Made by a program: the position numbers and the translations under genes | The notes under the pieces: generated by a model | The model's database searches: none | Told to the model about the DNA's origin: nothing | What the model saw: the letters and a program-made list of their open reading frames with translations, nothing else | Source: Simkaniaceae bacterium | GTDB lineage: Bacteria; Chlamydiota; Chlamydiia; Chlamydiales; JACRBE01 | Direction of reading: 5' to 3' | Assembly: GCA_022763045.1 (NCBI GenBank) | Contig: JALEGI010000010.1 | Span: forward strand, 1-64,000 | DNA: 64,000 bases | In this document: one piece after another, positions 40,997-50,467 of the stretch | How positions within the stretch are numbered: the stretch's first letter is position 1 | Layout: every line of letters begins with the position of its first letter

Positions 40997-43124
40997 TTGA
41001 TCTCACTCCTTGTGGTGGTAAATAGATTTGTAAACCTCTCGGAAAATTCAACATCCCCATACCATCGACTTCGACTGAGGATTGTGCGCCCTCCACAGAA
41101 ACAGATTCTCCTGCTCCCTCAAGTGGGGGAAAGTCCTTATTTTTGAAGGGAGCGCGGTTTGTGAGGGCATTATAAACCTCATCACTTGCTTTTTCAGGCT
41201 GGAAAACCATGTGAAAAATTTTCCCGTCGCGAACAATGATTTGGATGAATCCATCACAATCTCCACGCCCGGGCATCACTTTATTCGCTGCAATTGCAAA
41301 ATATTCACAGCCCGGATCGGGCTCGTCCACTTGCCACTCTAGTGCGTAGCGCGAGGTAATTAACTTGGCGATTGTAGCATGCGCTCCTTCGAAATTGTGC
41401 ACTGCCTTTAACCACGTTGTATCAGAGCTAGATGAAGGGTTGCGTTTTCTCCAAGCTTTAACGGCTGCATCAGGGTCTGTTTGCCAAAGCATCACAGACG
41501 ATACTTCCATCGAGGTTGGGGCAGCGCGCCCCTCTATGTGCTGATTACGGAGAATTTCCTCATACGCTTTCGTTTCTGCGTAAGGAGCATCCAAGGCGCC
41601 TGTAACTTCTTCAGGAACCTCTGCCCCTCCTGAGCTTCCAGCTCCCGCACCAGAAGAGTCCTCTTCACGCCCCGCTCCAGCACCAGCGCAGGGAACGCCC
41701 TCGGCTCCAGCTCCTGCACCGGCACTAGGCGCAGCCTCAACGGCTACAGGAGCAAACACTCTTCGATTGCTTGCGGCAACCGCCTGAAATTTTCGAGAGC
41801 CCGTTAGGAAATGCATGATAGAAACGGCTTGCGCAACATCTTTTCTACGTTCATCTTTTTTGCATGCTGGGTAAGGCTTTGGAGAATAGAGATGAAAAGC
41901 CTCCTCGGCGGATCGCCCAAGCATAAAATTAAAATAATTGTAGAATGTGGCTTTGATCTCAGATCTAATAGCCTGCATCTTTTCAAGTTCTTGAAGTTGT
42001 GAAAGGGAATGCTCCACTACGCTCTCTATTTTTGCAATAGAGCCATTCCTTCGTTGTAGCGAACCATTAAACGCGAGTAAAAATGCTTGAAGCGTTTTAC
42101 CAAACCGCATTGTTGTCATCGTTTTGATCGCCTCACTCTCTTCAACAGAATGCGTTTCAAAATGGCTAGAGAGCTTTGCCAAAAATGGAGAAAAAAGCTC
42201 GTGTGAATTTGAAATTGGCACCTCTTTTAATCGATCTGGTAGAGATCTTATAAAGATCCATAGGTTGCCCACTTGTTCAACAACCTCTTTTGCCAAAATC
42301 ATCCACTGGAATTCAAACAAGAGGGATTGGAGCTGAGCGCGCACCTCTGGAATTAGAGTGCGATTTTTCAAGAAAACGGAAATTTCTTGAATTGTCGATT
42401 TTAATTGCAGCAATCGCTCTGGCGTCATAGGCTCGCTTCTTGCCCTGCGGTATTCAGGGTAGAAGCGTAAAAGGACCGATTTTGCTGCTGGAATTTCGGG
42501 TTTCAATATGCGTGTGATGACTCCCCCTTCTTCTTGATTTACAAAAAGAGGATCATCTAAGCTCTCAATTGGAAACTGAATCTTGACACCCGATGGGGCT
42601 GCTTTCAGTAAATAGCTCAAAGAGTTGAGCGCTAGCACAAATTTTGAAACAACATCAAAAGCCTTTCTTTCAATGCGAAAGACCCGAGCAATCTTAGTTA
42701 TTTCTATAAATCTGGGTACTGCATATTTCCCCAAGGCCTCTCTGGCTCTACCACAAATTTCACCGCCAAGGTTTCCCATTATTGCGTACTGAATAAGTGC
42801 TGCGAAAACAAAGGGTTTATTTGCTTTTTGCTCGCGCAATGGCATCGTGGCCAAAGTCTCTCTTACGACTAGAGAACCTTTGAAAATCGTTTCAAGCTCT
42901 GAAGGAGGAATTCCATAAGTGGCGCCATGCAGACATTTTTTCAAAACATCTTGAATAGCTGGATCTACGCCGCGTAAGATAGAAGCAGGATTTTGGATCA
43001 TGTAGTCTTGAGACGCAACTAGAACCTCAGCAGCAGTCTCTATTCGATCCCCTGCTCCAGCTTCTATGGCCTCTTTAACGTGACTATCCCCATAGCCAAT
43101 TCGAATATTTAGATGTAAAGACAT
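40977..43124 (-). CDS. unknown paralog family B, copy 2
   Basis: 715 residues; ATG at 43124 follows GGAGGT. The same three-part design as its neighbours: helical N-terminus, an Ala/Gly/Ser linker at about 460-510 (SAGAGAGAEG, CAGAGAGREED, SGAGAGSSGG), and the conserved C-terminal domain (LWQTDPDAAVKAWRKRNPSS, CEYFAIAANKVMPGRGDCDG, IFHMVFQPEK, DFPPLEGAGE, LQIYLPPQG). The N-terminal part is the most diverged of the three. Shared C-terminal Cys, Gly-Arg-Gly, His and Gln-Pro-Glu residues are candidates for a binding or active site. Function unknown. Confidence 0.82.
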   Translation of the reverse strand: MSLHLNIRIGYGDSHVKEAIEAGAGDRIETAAEVLVASQDYMIQNPASILRGVDPAIQDVLKKCLHGATYGIPPSELETIFKGSLVVRETLATMPLREQKANKPFVFAALIQYAIMGNLGGEICGRAREALGKYAVPRFIEITKIARVFRIERKAFDVVSKFVLALNSLSYLLKAAPSGVKIQFPIESLDDPLFVNQEEGGVITRILKPEIPAAKSVLLRFYPEYRRARSEPMTPERLLQLKSTIQEISVFLKNRTLIPEVRAQLQSLLFEFQWMILAKEVVEQVGNLWIFIRSLPDRLKEVPISNSHELFSPFLAKLSSHFETHSVEESEAIKTMTTMRFGKTLQAFLLAFNGSLQRRNGSIAKIESVVEHSLSQLQELEKMQAIRSEIKATFYNYFNFMLGRSAEEAFHLYSPKPYPACKKDERRKDVAQAVSIMHFLTGSRKFQAVAASNRRVFAPVAVEAAPSAGAGAGAEGVPCAGAGAGREEDSSGAGAGSSGGAEVPEEVTGALDAPYAETKAYEEILRNQHIEGRAAPTSMEVSSVMLWQTDPDAAVKAWRKRNPSSSSDTTWLKAVHNFEGAHATIAKLITSRYALEWQVDEPDPGCEYFAIAANKVMPGRGDCDGFIQIIVRDGKIFHMVFQPEKASDEVYNALTNRAPFKNKDFPPLEGAGESVSVEGAQSSVEVDGMGMLNFPRGLQIYLPPQGVRSIGYGRA

Positions 43125-43227
43125 CTAACACCTCCATTTGGCAAAACATTTTATGCAAAACAGCACTTTAAAGGTAGCGTAAAGAAAAGATTATTTGGGC
43201 TTAATATGCCCGCCTATTTTTTTTGTT

Positions 43228-45312
43228 TTACAGACTAGTAATCTCGGTCATGTCGGATGGAGCTCTATAAATCTTCAACCCCGATTTAAAGTGCAGTGTC
43301 CCGAGTAGATCGACGTCAACTTTCGTTTCGGCACCCTCAATTGGAGCGGGGACGCCCGGTCCTTCAAGGGGTGGAAAATCGACCGCTCTGAATGCTTTGC
43401 GAGAGATCAAGGTATCTTGAACTCTGCTCGACGCATCTTCGGGCTGGAAAACCATGTGAAAGAGCTCACGATCTCTCATAATGACTTCAATAAATCCATA
43501 GCACTCTCCCCTACCTGGCAACTCTTTCTTTGCTGGAATGGCATAGTAAGAGCATCCAGGCTTGGGGTCTAAAACACGCCACTCAAGGGCATACTTTGTC
43601 GAAGTGAGCATGGCAATTGCAGCGTGATCTGGAGAAAAAGTGTGGATCGCCTTTAGCCAATCCGAAGAGGATGTTGAATCTGGATTTCGGACGCGCCATG
43701 CTTTCAAAGCCCTCTCTGGATCATCTTGCCAAAGCTTGACGGAATTTCGATTAAGAGATTCAGCAACGGCCCTATCAGCTATGATCAACTCGCGATGGAT
43801 GTCAGAAAAGTTCTTAGGCTGAATAAAGGGAACCTGTTCAACTGCCTCCTCTTCTTCAACTGCTGGTGCACCAGCGCCCGCTCCTCCTGCTCCGGCTCTC
43901 GCCTCTTCAGTAGGCGTTGATCCGGGACCTCTTCCAGCTGCTCCAGCGCCCCCTCCTCCTGCTCCTGCTGAGGCATCATCTCGAGAGGGTGCGATCCTAG
44001 AGCTGTCGGCTGTTAGAGCGGAGGGGTACAAGAGTCTATCAAAGGTGCTCTGCACCCTTGCCGCAGCTCTTTTGAATGCGTCATTTGCGGTATGCATCTG
44101 AATTGCGGCCAATACCCTTCGGCTTTGTTTCACCACCTTGCAGTGATTTGGTTCCAATTTGACAGCCTGCGGAGCATTTAATTTTAGAGAGAGAACCTCT
44201 GCGCCCCTTATCAATTGAATTTGCTCGAGTCGTTCGCGAACCTCAGTCATTACGACCTTAGGATAAAGCCCCTTTAACGCTCCTGTAATGCAAGATCTCA
44301 TCACGTTTTGTTTCACACCTGTAATGACCTTGGGTGTTCTTTCTGTCAACTTTTCGGTATGGCGAGCTAATACTTGTTCGAGCCTAGTCGCAAAGCCCAT
44401 ATTCACTGAAGCCAATTTGAAGCCACCAATATCGTCTGGTAGCGATTGTATTAGGGAAAAAAGCTCTTTCAAAAAGGGGCTGTAGGAAAGATGGGTTGCT
44501 GATAACGCTAGCTTGGCTCCATGCAAAATAGGATTGAGCTGATCGGCCATGGCAACAGCATCTACCATGTGGTCAATATACTGCACGTGATAGAGCATCG
44601 CTCTCAGAGAAATCCGAATTTTGATTGGTAAAGATCGCTGCTTTAAGAGACTTACAAGCTCATCGACTAGGTCCTGCATTTTTGTTAAATCGCTTGAAGA
44701 AATACCTCCCCGAGAGATCATCTCACGGTAAGCGTGACCATACCTGAAAAGAAGGGAATCGGTGGCGGGATCATCATCAAACAATAAAGTGACGCGCCTT
44801 GCGTCATCACGTCCCGGAAATAGCGGCTCTTTTGGATCGTCTAGTTTAAATTTTATAAAAATTCCTTCGGGCGAGGATTTTAAGAAGCCATGCAGTCCCT
44901 TAACTAGATCAACAAACTCACGAGCCGCATGGAAGAGTTGATTTTCTAATGATAGAGTAACGCTCAAATCGATCATATGCTCAAACCGACGACCGATCAC
45001 CTCCGGAAGTGCTGCTCCCTCTTCAGGACGCTCCCCGGCAATCCCAAAGGTAGCTGAGTTCAGGATACGTGTCACAAAAAGATCTACTGTGTGGGGAGAA
45101 ACGATTTGAAGCCCCATTGCTCGCAACTTTGCAGCCGCTCTGTCATAAATTGAAGGATCTCCAGCTATATATTTATTTTGGACAACATCAAAGAGCCTTG
45201 CCAGAGCAAGTGCCAAGTCCTCGCGCTCATCAAGTTTCTTTATAAAAGCATTTACTTCATGAAAAGCATTATCTATAGGAGATAAGTTTATTGATACTTG
45301 TTTAGTTGCCAT
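43228..45312 (-). CDS. unknown paralog family B, copy 1
   Basis: 694 residues from the ATG at 45312, which follows GAGGGGGGAA; a six-codon upstream extension has no support. Helical N-terminus, then a linker at about 437-487 with SAGAGGGGAGAAGRGPG and RAGAGGAGAGAPAVEEEE, then the C-terminal domain (LWQDDPERALKAWRVRNPDS, CSYYAIPAKKELPGRGECYG, LFHMVFQPED, DFPPLEGPG). The acidic end of the linker (EEEEAVEQVPF) resembles that of copy 3 (EEEESIEQKPY), so copies 1 and 3 are closer to each other. First gene of the triplet. Function unknown. Confidence 0.82.
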   Translation of the reverse strand: MATKQVSINLSPIDNAFHEVNAFIKKLDEREDLALALARLFDVVQNKYIAGDPSIYDRAAAKLRAMGLQIVSPHTVDLFVTRILNSATFGIAGERPEEGAALPEVIGRRFEHMIDLSVTLSLENQLFHAAREFVDLVKGLHGFLKSSPEGIFIKFKLDDPKEPLFPGRDDARRVTLLFDDDPATDSLLFRYGHAYREMISRGGISSSDLTKMQDLVDELVSLLKQRSLPIKIRISLRAMLYHVQYIDHMVDAVAMADQLNPILHGAKLALSATHLSYSPFLKELFSLIQSLPDDIGGFKLASVNMGFATRLEQVLARHTEKLTERTPKVITGVKQNVMRSCITGALKGLYPKVVMTEVRERLEQIQLIRGAEVLSLKLNAPQAVKLEPNHCKVVKQSRRVLAAIQMHTANDAFKRAAARVQSTFDRLLYPSALTADSSRIAPSRDDASAGAGGGGAGAAGRGPGSTPTEEARAGAGGAGAGAPAVEEEEAVEQVPFIQPKNFSDIHRELIIADRAVAESLNRNSVKLWQDDPERALKAWRVRNPDSTSSSDWLKAIHTFSPDHAAIAMLTSTKYALEWRVLDPKPGCSYYAIPAKKELPGRGECYGFIEVIMRDRELFHMVFQPEDASSRVQDTLISRKAFRAVDFPPLEGPGVPAPIEGAETKVDVDLLGTLHFKSGLKIYRAPSDMTEITSL

Positions 45313-45381
45313 AGAGTATTCCCCCCTCATTTTAAAGCAGGTAGTATACGTACTTATCTAATTTAAGAACAGTTAAAGAAA

Positions 45382-46146
45382 TTAATATCTATGATAGCCA
45401 CTATGGGCGCGGTGCCAGTTATAGAGGACGCGTTTGCCCTCCTCTCTAAGCACTTCTAAAGAAATGTAGGGGTAGGGGTGATCATTGTCGAGACTTCTTC
45501 CCTCACCAGAGGGGACTAGATGGATAGCAAGATCGCGATTGGACCAGGTGTTGCCATTTCGCAGAAAGCCCCCCTCTTCTGTGAGGGCCTGAATCACAAC
45601 CCCAGGTCTCTTTTCATACCCTTCAACATAAAAATCGACCTCGGCTCCAACAAGGTGTTTGGAATTACCGGGGGCTCCGATGTAGCGGTTATGAAAGGGG
45701 CAGCGGTGGCCGCTTGTAATGACAACTTTTTTCTGTAGCCGCTTTTGGAGGCTATTGAGTGCACTAATGAGAGCTGGGTAGATAAACTCGCGCTCGGAGC
45801 GGATGGGTAGGCTGTGGGCGCGACACTCGATGAGTGCATAGGGATTGCCCAGGTGGTTGCGCTTGATGATCTCTTTGCGCCGATAATCGCCTCGACAGCG
45901 GAAGTAATCTTTTGTGATCCGCGGGAGGTGACGGTCTTGTTCCCAGGGGTAGGGATCGCGAGGGGTATGGTTGAGTGTGAAAGTGGGAAAAAGCCGCTCA
46001 TCTGCATGGCGATAGATGGGTTCGGAGTGCATATTAAGCTCGCGCACCTTTTCACGCTCAGACTCCTCCATGCGTGAGCAGCCAACAAGTAGGAGGCTAA
46101 AAAGCGTCTTTAAGAGCGCGGAGTTTTTCAAAGACTTCAAGGTCAC
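45382..46146 (-). CDS. lipoprotein with M15-like (D-Ala-D-Ala/LAS) peptidase domain
   Basis: 254 residues. The signal sequence ends in the lipobox LVGC (Cys23), so it should be anchored in a membrane facing the periplasm. The LAS-type zinc site is readable: SGHRCPFHNRYIGAPGNSKH with His164, AEVDF with Asp171, and AIHLVPSG with His209. Such enzymes trim peptidoglycan peptides (DD- or LD-carboxypeptidase, YcbK/DUF882-like). It would act on the chlamydial peptidoglycan ring. The first 50 bases overlap gloB, and it ends the seven-gene operon. Exact peptide specificity unknown. Confidence 0.8.
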   Translation of the reverse strand: MTLKSLKNSALLKTLFSLLLVGCSRMEESEREKVRELNMHSEPIYRHADERLFPTFTLNHTPRDPYPWEQDRHLPRITKDYFRCRGDYRRKEIIKRNHLGNPYALIECRAHSLPIRSEREFIYPALISALNSLQKRLQKKVVITSGHRCPFHNRYIGAPGNSKHLVGAEVDFYVEGYEKRPGVVIQALTEEGGFLRNGNTWSNRDLAIHLVPSGEGRSLDNDHPYPYISLEVLREEGKRVLYNWHRAHSGYHRY

Positions 46147-46903
46147 TCTCTGTTGGCATTTGCAAGTGCTCGCGGATCTCTTTGCTACTGCAGCGCAAAA
46201 AGGGATTTGTTTTTAGCTCAAGACCAATTGTTGAGGGGGTAGTTGGTGCAAAATCGGCGCGCAGCTTTTTCACTTGCTCAAAGCGCTCAATCACATCGGG
46301 ATTTTTGCTGTCGACCTCGCGGGCAAACTCAAGATTTTTTAGCGTATACTCATGGCCAAAGCAAACAACGGTTTCAGGGGGTAGCTTCGCGAGTTTTTGC
46401 ACTGTATTGAAGTGCTGCTCCATCGAGCCATCAAAGACCTTTCCGCAACCTGCGCCGAATAGGGCATCTCCTGAAAAGAGAACCCCGATATTTTCAAAGT
46501 AGTAGCAGATGTGGTCGAGACAGTGGCCAGGGGTCAATAGGGTCTTGATCACAAAGGGGCCCGTCAAGAGCTCCTCATTTTCAACAACCGTTTGATCGAC
46601 ACCACCAATATTGACCTTGCCCTCATAGATCGACTCATCGGGAGCAATCACGTAGCAATTGTAGCGTTTTTTGAGCTCAGTAAGCCCCATCACGTGGTCA
46701 GAGTGGTGGTGGGTAATCAAAATTGTTGAGAGATCGAGGCGGTGATCATCGATAAATTGCTTTACAGGCCTCGCTTCACCTGGATCAACAACAAGCACCT
46801 TGCCCATGCAAGAGAGCGCATAAATGTAGTTATCCTCAAGTGAGGGAATCGCATAGAGGGCGAAATTGACATCCCCAACGGTATTTTCTAAAAGTTTTGT
46901 CAC
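46097..46903 (-). CDS. gloB: metallo-beta-lactamase-fold hydrolase, glyoxalase II-like
   Basis: 268 residues. The metal site THHHSDH is at 64-70 (HxHxDH), with TPGHCLDHICYY, LFSGDALFGAGCGKVFDGS and VVCFGHEYTLKNLEFA completing the glyoxalase II pattern, including the GHEYT signature. It hydrolyses S-D-lactoylglutathione or a similar thioester. The C-terminal ELKTNPFLRC also fits the family. The start overlaps the DUF115 gene stop by four bases. Confidence 0.92.
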   Translation of the reverse strand: MTKLLENTVGDVNFALYAIPSLEDNYIYALSCMGKVLVVDPGEARPVKQFIDDHRLDLSTILITHHHSDHVMGLTELKKRYNCYVIAPDESIYEGKVNIGGVDQTVVENEELLTGPFVIKTLLTPGHCLDHICYYFENIGVLFSGDALFGAGCGKVFDGSMEQHFNTVQKLAKLPPETVVCFGHEYTLKNLEFAREVDSKNPDVIERFEQVKKLRADFAPTTPSTIGLELKTNPFLRCSSKEIREHLQMPTESDLEVFEKLRALKDAF

Positions 46904-48423
46904 CCCTGCACCTCATTGAGTAGTGAAGTGCACATCTGTTTGCGCAAGGGGGGCTCAACTCCAGCTAAAAGCGCTTTGAATGCGAGCTCATCTTCTAAGA
47001 CGATTGCATCGTAGTCACCTGCTTCACGCTCGTTGTAATACTTCATGCACCTCTCAACGCTCTCTTTCACGCCACAAAGAGCGCCCTGGATCATCTCACG
47101 GGGCATCTCCACCTCATGTGAGCGCAGCGTTTGATAGACGCCTCCCCACAAATCGTAGCTGTGAACTAGAGACTCTTCTGCGAGCGACTCGAGGCTTTGA
47201 TACTCGATGCCATCAATTGCGAGTCCCTCTTTTGAGGTTTGATAGAATTTGCGCTCCGGGTTTGCTTTAGCAAACTGACTCATCCAATTTGCCTCCACTT
47301 CCCACTTCAGGCGCGTCTTGACCTTTTCACCCGCATTATTCAGTCCAATCGATTCCTCTTCTCCCAAGTCGCTACGCTCAAAGGCGTCAACGCTACCTGC
47401 GTAGTCGCGCCCAAGGGTTGTCGAGAGATCGACGCCGACTAAAATAATTGGATCGCAATCAAAAAGCGTTGCCATCGAAATTGCCGCCGTTGTGACTGTG
47501 AGACCCGACCGGTCAAAGAGCACAGGATCTTCAGTGATGCCAAGCTTTTTGAAAATTTCGCTCTCGATTAAACCACCGCTCTGCTCCTGGGCAAAGACTG
47601 AGGGGCCATTAAGAGCGTTGGCAAAGCGCGCCTCGCTGCGGCAGTTGAAAATCACAGGTGATTGTAAACAGCTTGCAGGGCGAATGATGCCAAACTCCCA
47701 CGGATTGGGATCGTAGACCATTGCAAAATGGGGGCGTAAAACGGTCGGCCCAAGTGCTGCGAGGGTCGAGCCGCCAGCAAAAAAGAGCGCCTTACTTCCA
47801 AGCTCACCAAGCAGTTCGATTTCCCGGTCGAGTGAGGGGCCTGCGCCACAAATGACGGCTGGGATCTTATGAAAGGCTCCCTGCATCTGATTGATGTAGC
47901 TCGCCCGCTCAAGTTGGATGAGATTGCGCATAAGCTGTCCAAGCAAGTAGGGCTGCTGAAGATTTTCGGCCCGCTCGCCAGCGTCTAGATAGGTTGTTTG
48001 CAACAGCCCTAAGCGCAGCGGCTCGCCCCGCTCTTTGTAGGGGCCAAAGGCGACAAAAGCGCAGTGGGGTGTTGCAAAATCGATGCAGAGCTGGTCGATA
48101 AATCCCTGAAGGTTACTCGAATCGATGATAAAGCGGATAAATATTTGCTTCTCTTTGGCAAGGCGATCGAGCTCACCTGTCTCTTCTAACATGCGGATGC
48201 GCGCAGCGTCATCTTCGATAAAAACAAGCCTGCGCGATAGATCTTTGGCAAGCCAGCTCTCGAAATAGCGTGAGATTGTCCCATCGCCGAGGCCATAGAC
48301 ATAGTAGACTTGCACTTGCTCTTTCGGCGTGAAGTGAGGAGCATCATACAAAACGCATTGCGCCCCTTCGGTTTTGACAGATTTGGCAATGAATGAGAGC
48401 TCGGGAAAACGATCATGATACAT
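46900..48423 (-). CDS. DUF115 (MptE-like) protein A
   Basis: 507 residues; ATG at 48423 after GGAGAAAG and overlapping the MORN-like gene by 11 bases. The DUF115 core begins about residue 190 with IPAVICGAGPSLDREIELLG, then FFAGGSTLAALG, HFAMVYDPNPWE, DRSGLTVTTAAISMATLFD and ILVGVDLSTTLGRDYAGSVD. The fold is related to archaeal 6-hydroxymethylpterin diphosphokinase and to Maf/PseE flagellin glycosyltransferases. A Chlamydiae genome without flagellar genes in view makes transfer of a sugar to another acceptor, or a pterin role, both possible. Confidence 0.82.
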   Translation of the reverse strand: MYHDRFPELSFIAKSVKTEGAQCVLYDAPHFTPKEQVQVYYVYGLGDGTISRYFESWLAKDLSRRLVFIEDDAARIRMLEETGELDRLAKEKQIFIRFIIDSSNLQGFIDQLCIDFATPHCAFVAFGPYKERGEPLRLGLLQTTYLDAGERAENLQQPYLLGQLMRNLIQLERASYINQMQGAFHKIPAVICGAGPSLDREIELLGELGSKALFFAGGSTLAALGPTVLRPHFAMVYDPNPWEFGIIRPASCLQSPVIFNCRSEARFANALNGPSVFAQEQSGGLIESEIFKKLGITEDPVLFDRSGLTVTTAAISMATLFDCDPIILVGVDLSTTLGRDYAGSVDAFERSDLGEEESIGLNNAGEKVKTRLKWEVEANWMSQFAKANPERKFYQTSKEGLAIDGIEYQSLESLAEESLVHSYDLWGGVYQTLRSHEVEMPREMIQGALCGVKESVERCMKYYNEREAGDYDAIVLEDELAFKALLAGVEPPLRKQMCTSLLNEVQG

Positions 48424-49057
48424 GGGCTTTCTCCAGCTTGATTTTTTGCTCTAGCAGTTTTCCCATTTCAAAAAGATCATCCACGATCAGCTCCCCCTCT
48501 TCATTCCACATTCTCTCCCTGCCATCGCGAAGTCCCTTACTAAATTGACTCTCGCGCTTGAGCTTTCCATTTGGCCAGTAGAGTTTAGCCCAGCCATTAA
48601 GCTTGCCCTCGTTGTAGTCGAGATCGCTCTTGAGCGTCCCGCAGCCGTAGTAATAGAGCTGCTTGCCCTCTAAAAGACCGCTCAGATACATCTCTCGAGA
48701 GTAAATCTCTCCCGTATCGTAATAGCGCTGCGCTAGCCCCTCTTTTTTTCCACGATAATGCCATCCCTCTGAGAGCAGGCGTCCCCCTTTTGTGTAAAAC
48801 CGAGAGGGTCCATGTACAAGACCATACTGATAATAGAGCTCGCCCTGAACAGAGCCATTTTCGTAGTAGTGACGCATTTGACCGTGCATGTTGCCATGCT
48901 TCTCTTGATAGGCGCGAATCACCTTTCCATTGCGCATCACTTGTGTTGCGCTCTCATCCAAAAGTTGCGGACGAAAAGTTGATTCAATAAAGATGCCAAG
49001 CTTTGGCTCGCGGATGGTTAAAATGCCATCTTGAAAACGGTAAATGCTCTCTTCCAT
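48413..49057 (-). CDS. MORN-variant (YwqK-like) repeat protein
   Basis: 214 residues; ATG at 49057 follows AAAGGAG. From about residue 50 to 200 it is a series of ~20-residue units of the MORN_2 type: GQMRHYYENGSVQGELYYQ, GPSRFYTKGGRLLSEGWHY, GLAQRYYDTGEIYSREMYL, GWAKLYWPNGKLKRESQFS, GRERMWNEEGELIVDDLFE. Such antiparallel beta repeats mediate binding. It lies between two DUF115 genes. No signal peptide, so it is probably cytoplasmic or secreted by a non-Sec route. The lipoprotein at 63679 has a related-looking unit. Confidence 0.82.
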   Translation of the reverse strand: MEESIYRFQDGILTIREPKLGIFIESTFRPQLLDESATQVMRNGKVIRAYQEKHGNMHGQMRHYYENGSVQGELYYQYGLVHGPSRFYTKGGRLLSEGWHYRGKKEGLAQRYYDTGEIYSREMYLSGLLEGKQLYYYGCGTLKSDLDYNEGKLNGWAKLYWPNGKLKRESQFSKGLRDGRERMWNEEGELIVDDLFEMGKLLEQKIKLEKAHVS

Positions 49058-49096
49058 AAAGCTCCTTTCTATCCATCCAATATAGACGATTAGACA

Positions 49097-50467
49097 CTAC
49101 TTTGCAAAAGACATTGTCACCTTTTTGTAAAAAAGAGCCTCGCTGATTTCAATGGGTGTTTTCTCTCTTGCAAAAAGTGGCTGAAACATCTGCCAGAGAC
49201 CGCTTAAAAGCTGCTCGTAAACTTTAAGTTCTCGCAATTCAACACCAAATAAAATTGCCTCATTTGACTCTTTAATCAACGCATTTGCCCATTGATCTGC
49301 AAGTGAGTGCGCCTCTTTTATCTCCTGCTCAAATCGCTCAATTCCCTCAAATGAAACATCTTCTTCAACGCGCTCTAAAGAGGCAATAAGTCCCTGCAAA
49401 TCCCACTGGGGAAAATTCAATTGATCGAGCGTTTTTTCCTTCCAACCGGCAATCGGTAATCCACCACGATTGGCATTAATCAGCTCGCCCTGAAGCTGAG
49501 AAAACCAGTGCGCGCCCCAAAATAAATCGCGCCGAGTCAACACCTCATTGCCAAAACGATCTTGAGCGCGCATCTGCCCCTTTTGCAGTCCCTCGACTCC
49601 CTTGACGTACTCACGTCCCGGAGTCCAGCACCCATCCATTCCGACAATAACAACAGGGGCGCAGCCCATCTCAAGGGCAGCGTGCACCAGAAAATTGGAG
49701 ACAAGCCATCCCCCATCAAAGCGCTCGCCACCCACAAGAGCCTCCTCAAGCGGATCATTTTGCCCAAACAGCAGCTTCTCCCCATGATGCTCCGAAAAGA
49801 GCTGGTGGCTCACCCGATTTTGGTAGAGCAGCGGCATTTCAAATTGCACTGCACCGCGAAAACGCTCTGGGGGTGGATCGGGATCGACTGCCCCACCAAA
49901 GTGCACATGAACACCTGCCCGGGCAAGGGGCGCGAGGGCTGAGCCGCCTGCAAAAATCACTGCCCGATCGTTAAGCTCTTTGAGCCGCTCTAAATCCTCA
50001 TCCAGTGAAGGGCCTGCGCCGCACACAATCGCCGGGACTCCCCACAACTTCCCACGCAAGTTACGCACTCGCGATTGCATATTGGCGCGCAAATTGACAT
50101 AGACCTGCACACCAAAATCGCGCTTGTCAGAGGCGACAAGACTGACTCCATCCATATATTCGGAGATCTTAGGGTCATCACCAATCACTTCGTAGGAGCA
50201 AAACAAATACTTCCAAGCAACTTCATTGTAAATTTGATCAGAGACGGGATTGACAATTTCAACAGGATAGTTTTTTAAACCGCGAATGCACTCAAGATTG
50301 CGCTCGAAAATCACTACCTTACCCTTAAGAGAGGGGTGATAATTTTGTGCCCCGACAACAAAGGTGATATCGACATCCCCCTGCAGAGGAGCATTGCCCG
50401 GCACAAACTCCACAACCTGCCCTGGCAAGCTTACCTCAAAGGCAAGACTTGGGCTCATTTCACACAA
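49097..50467 (-). CDS. DUF115 (MptE-like) protein B, TTG start
   Basis: 456 residues. Start is TTG (50465-50467) with GAGGAG at good spacing; an ATG three codons on lacks one. The DUF115 core starts about residue 145: GVPAIVCGAGPSLDEDLERL, IFAGGSALAPLARAGVHVHF, AVDPDPPPERF and VVIVGMDGCWTPGREYVKGV. It is a diverged paralog of protein A, shorter at the N-terminus. The pair may act in sequence or together on one substrate. It overlaps the nuclease-domain gene by 13 bases. Confidence 0.8.
   Translation of the reverse strand: MCEMSPSLAFEVSLPGQVVEFVPGNAPLQGDVDITFVVGAQNYHPSLKGKVVIFERNLECIRGLKNYPVEIVNPVSDQIYNEVAWKYLFCSYEVIGDDPKISEYMDGVSLVASDKRDFGVQVYVNLRANMQSRVRNLRGKLWGVPAIVCGAGPSLDEDLERLKELNDRAVIFAGGSALAPLARAGVHVHFGGAVDPDPPPERFRGAVQFEMPLLYQNRVSHQLFSEHHGEKLLFGQNDPLEEALVGGERFDGGWLVSNFLVHAALEMGCAPVVIVGMDGCWTPGREYVKGVEGLQKGQMRAQDRFGNEVLTRRDLFWGAHWFSQLQGELINANRGGLPIAGWKEKTLDQLNFPQWDLQGLIASLERVEEDVSFEGIERFEQEIKEAHSLADQWANALIKESNEAILFGVELRELKVYEQLLSGLWQMFQPLFAREKTPIEISEALFYKKVTMSFAK

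Noticed and set aside
43125-43227. Possible terminator (GGGC...GCCC) after family B copy 1
   Set aside because: The stem is only four base pairs and is not followed by a clean T-run, so it is too weak to call.
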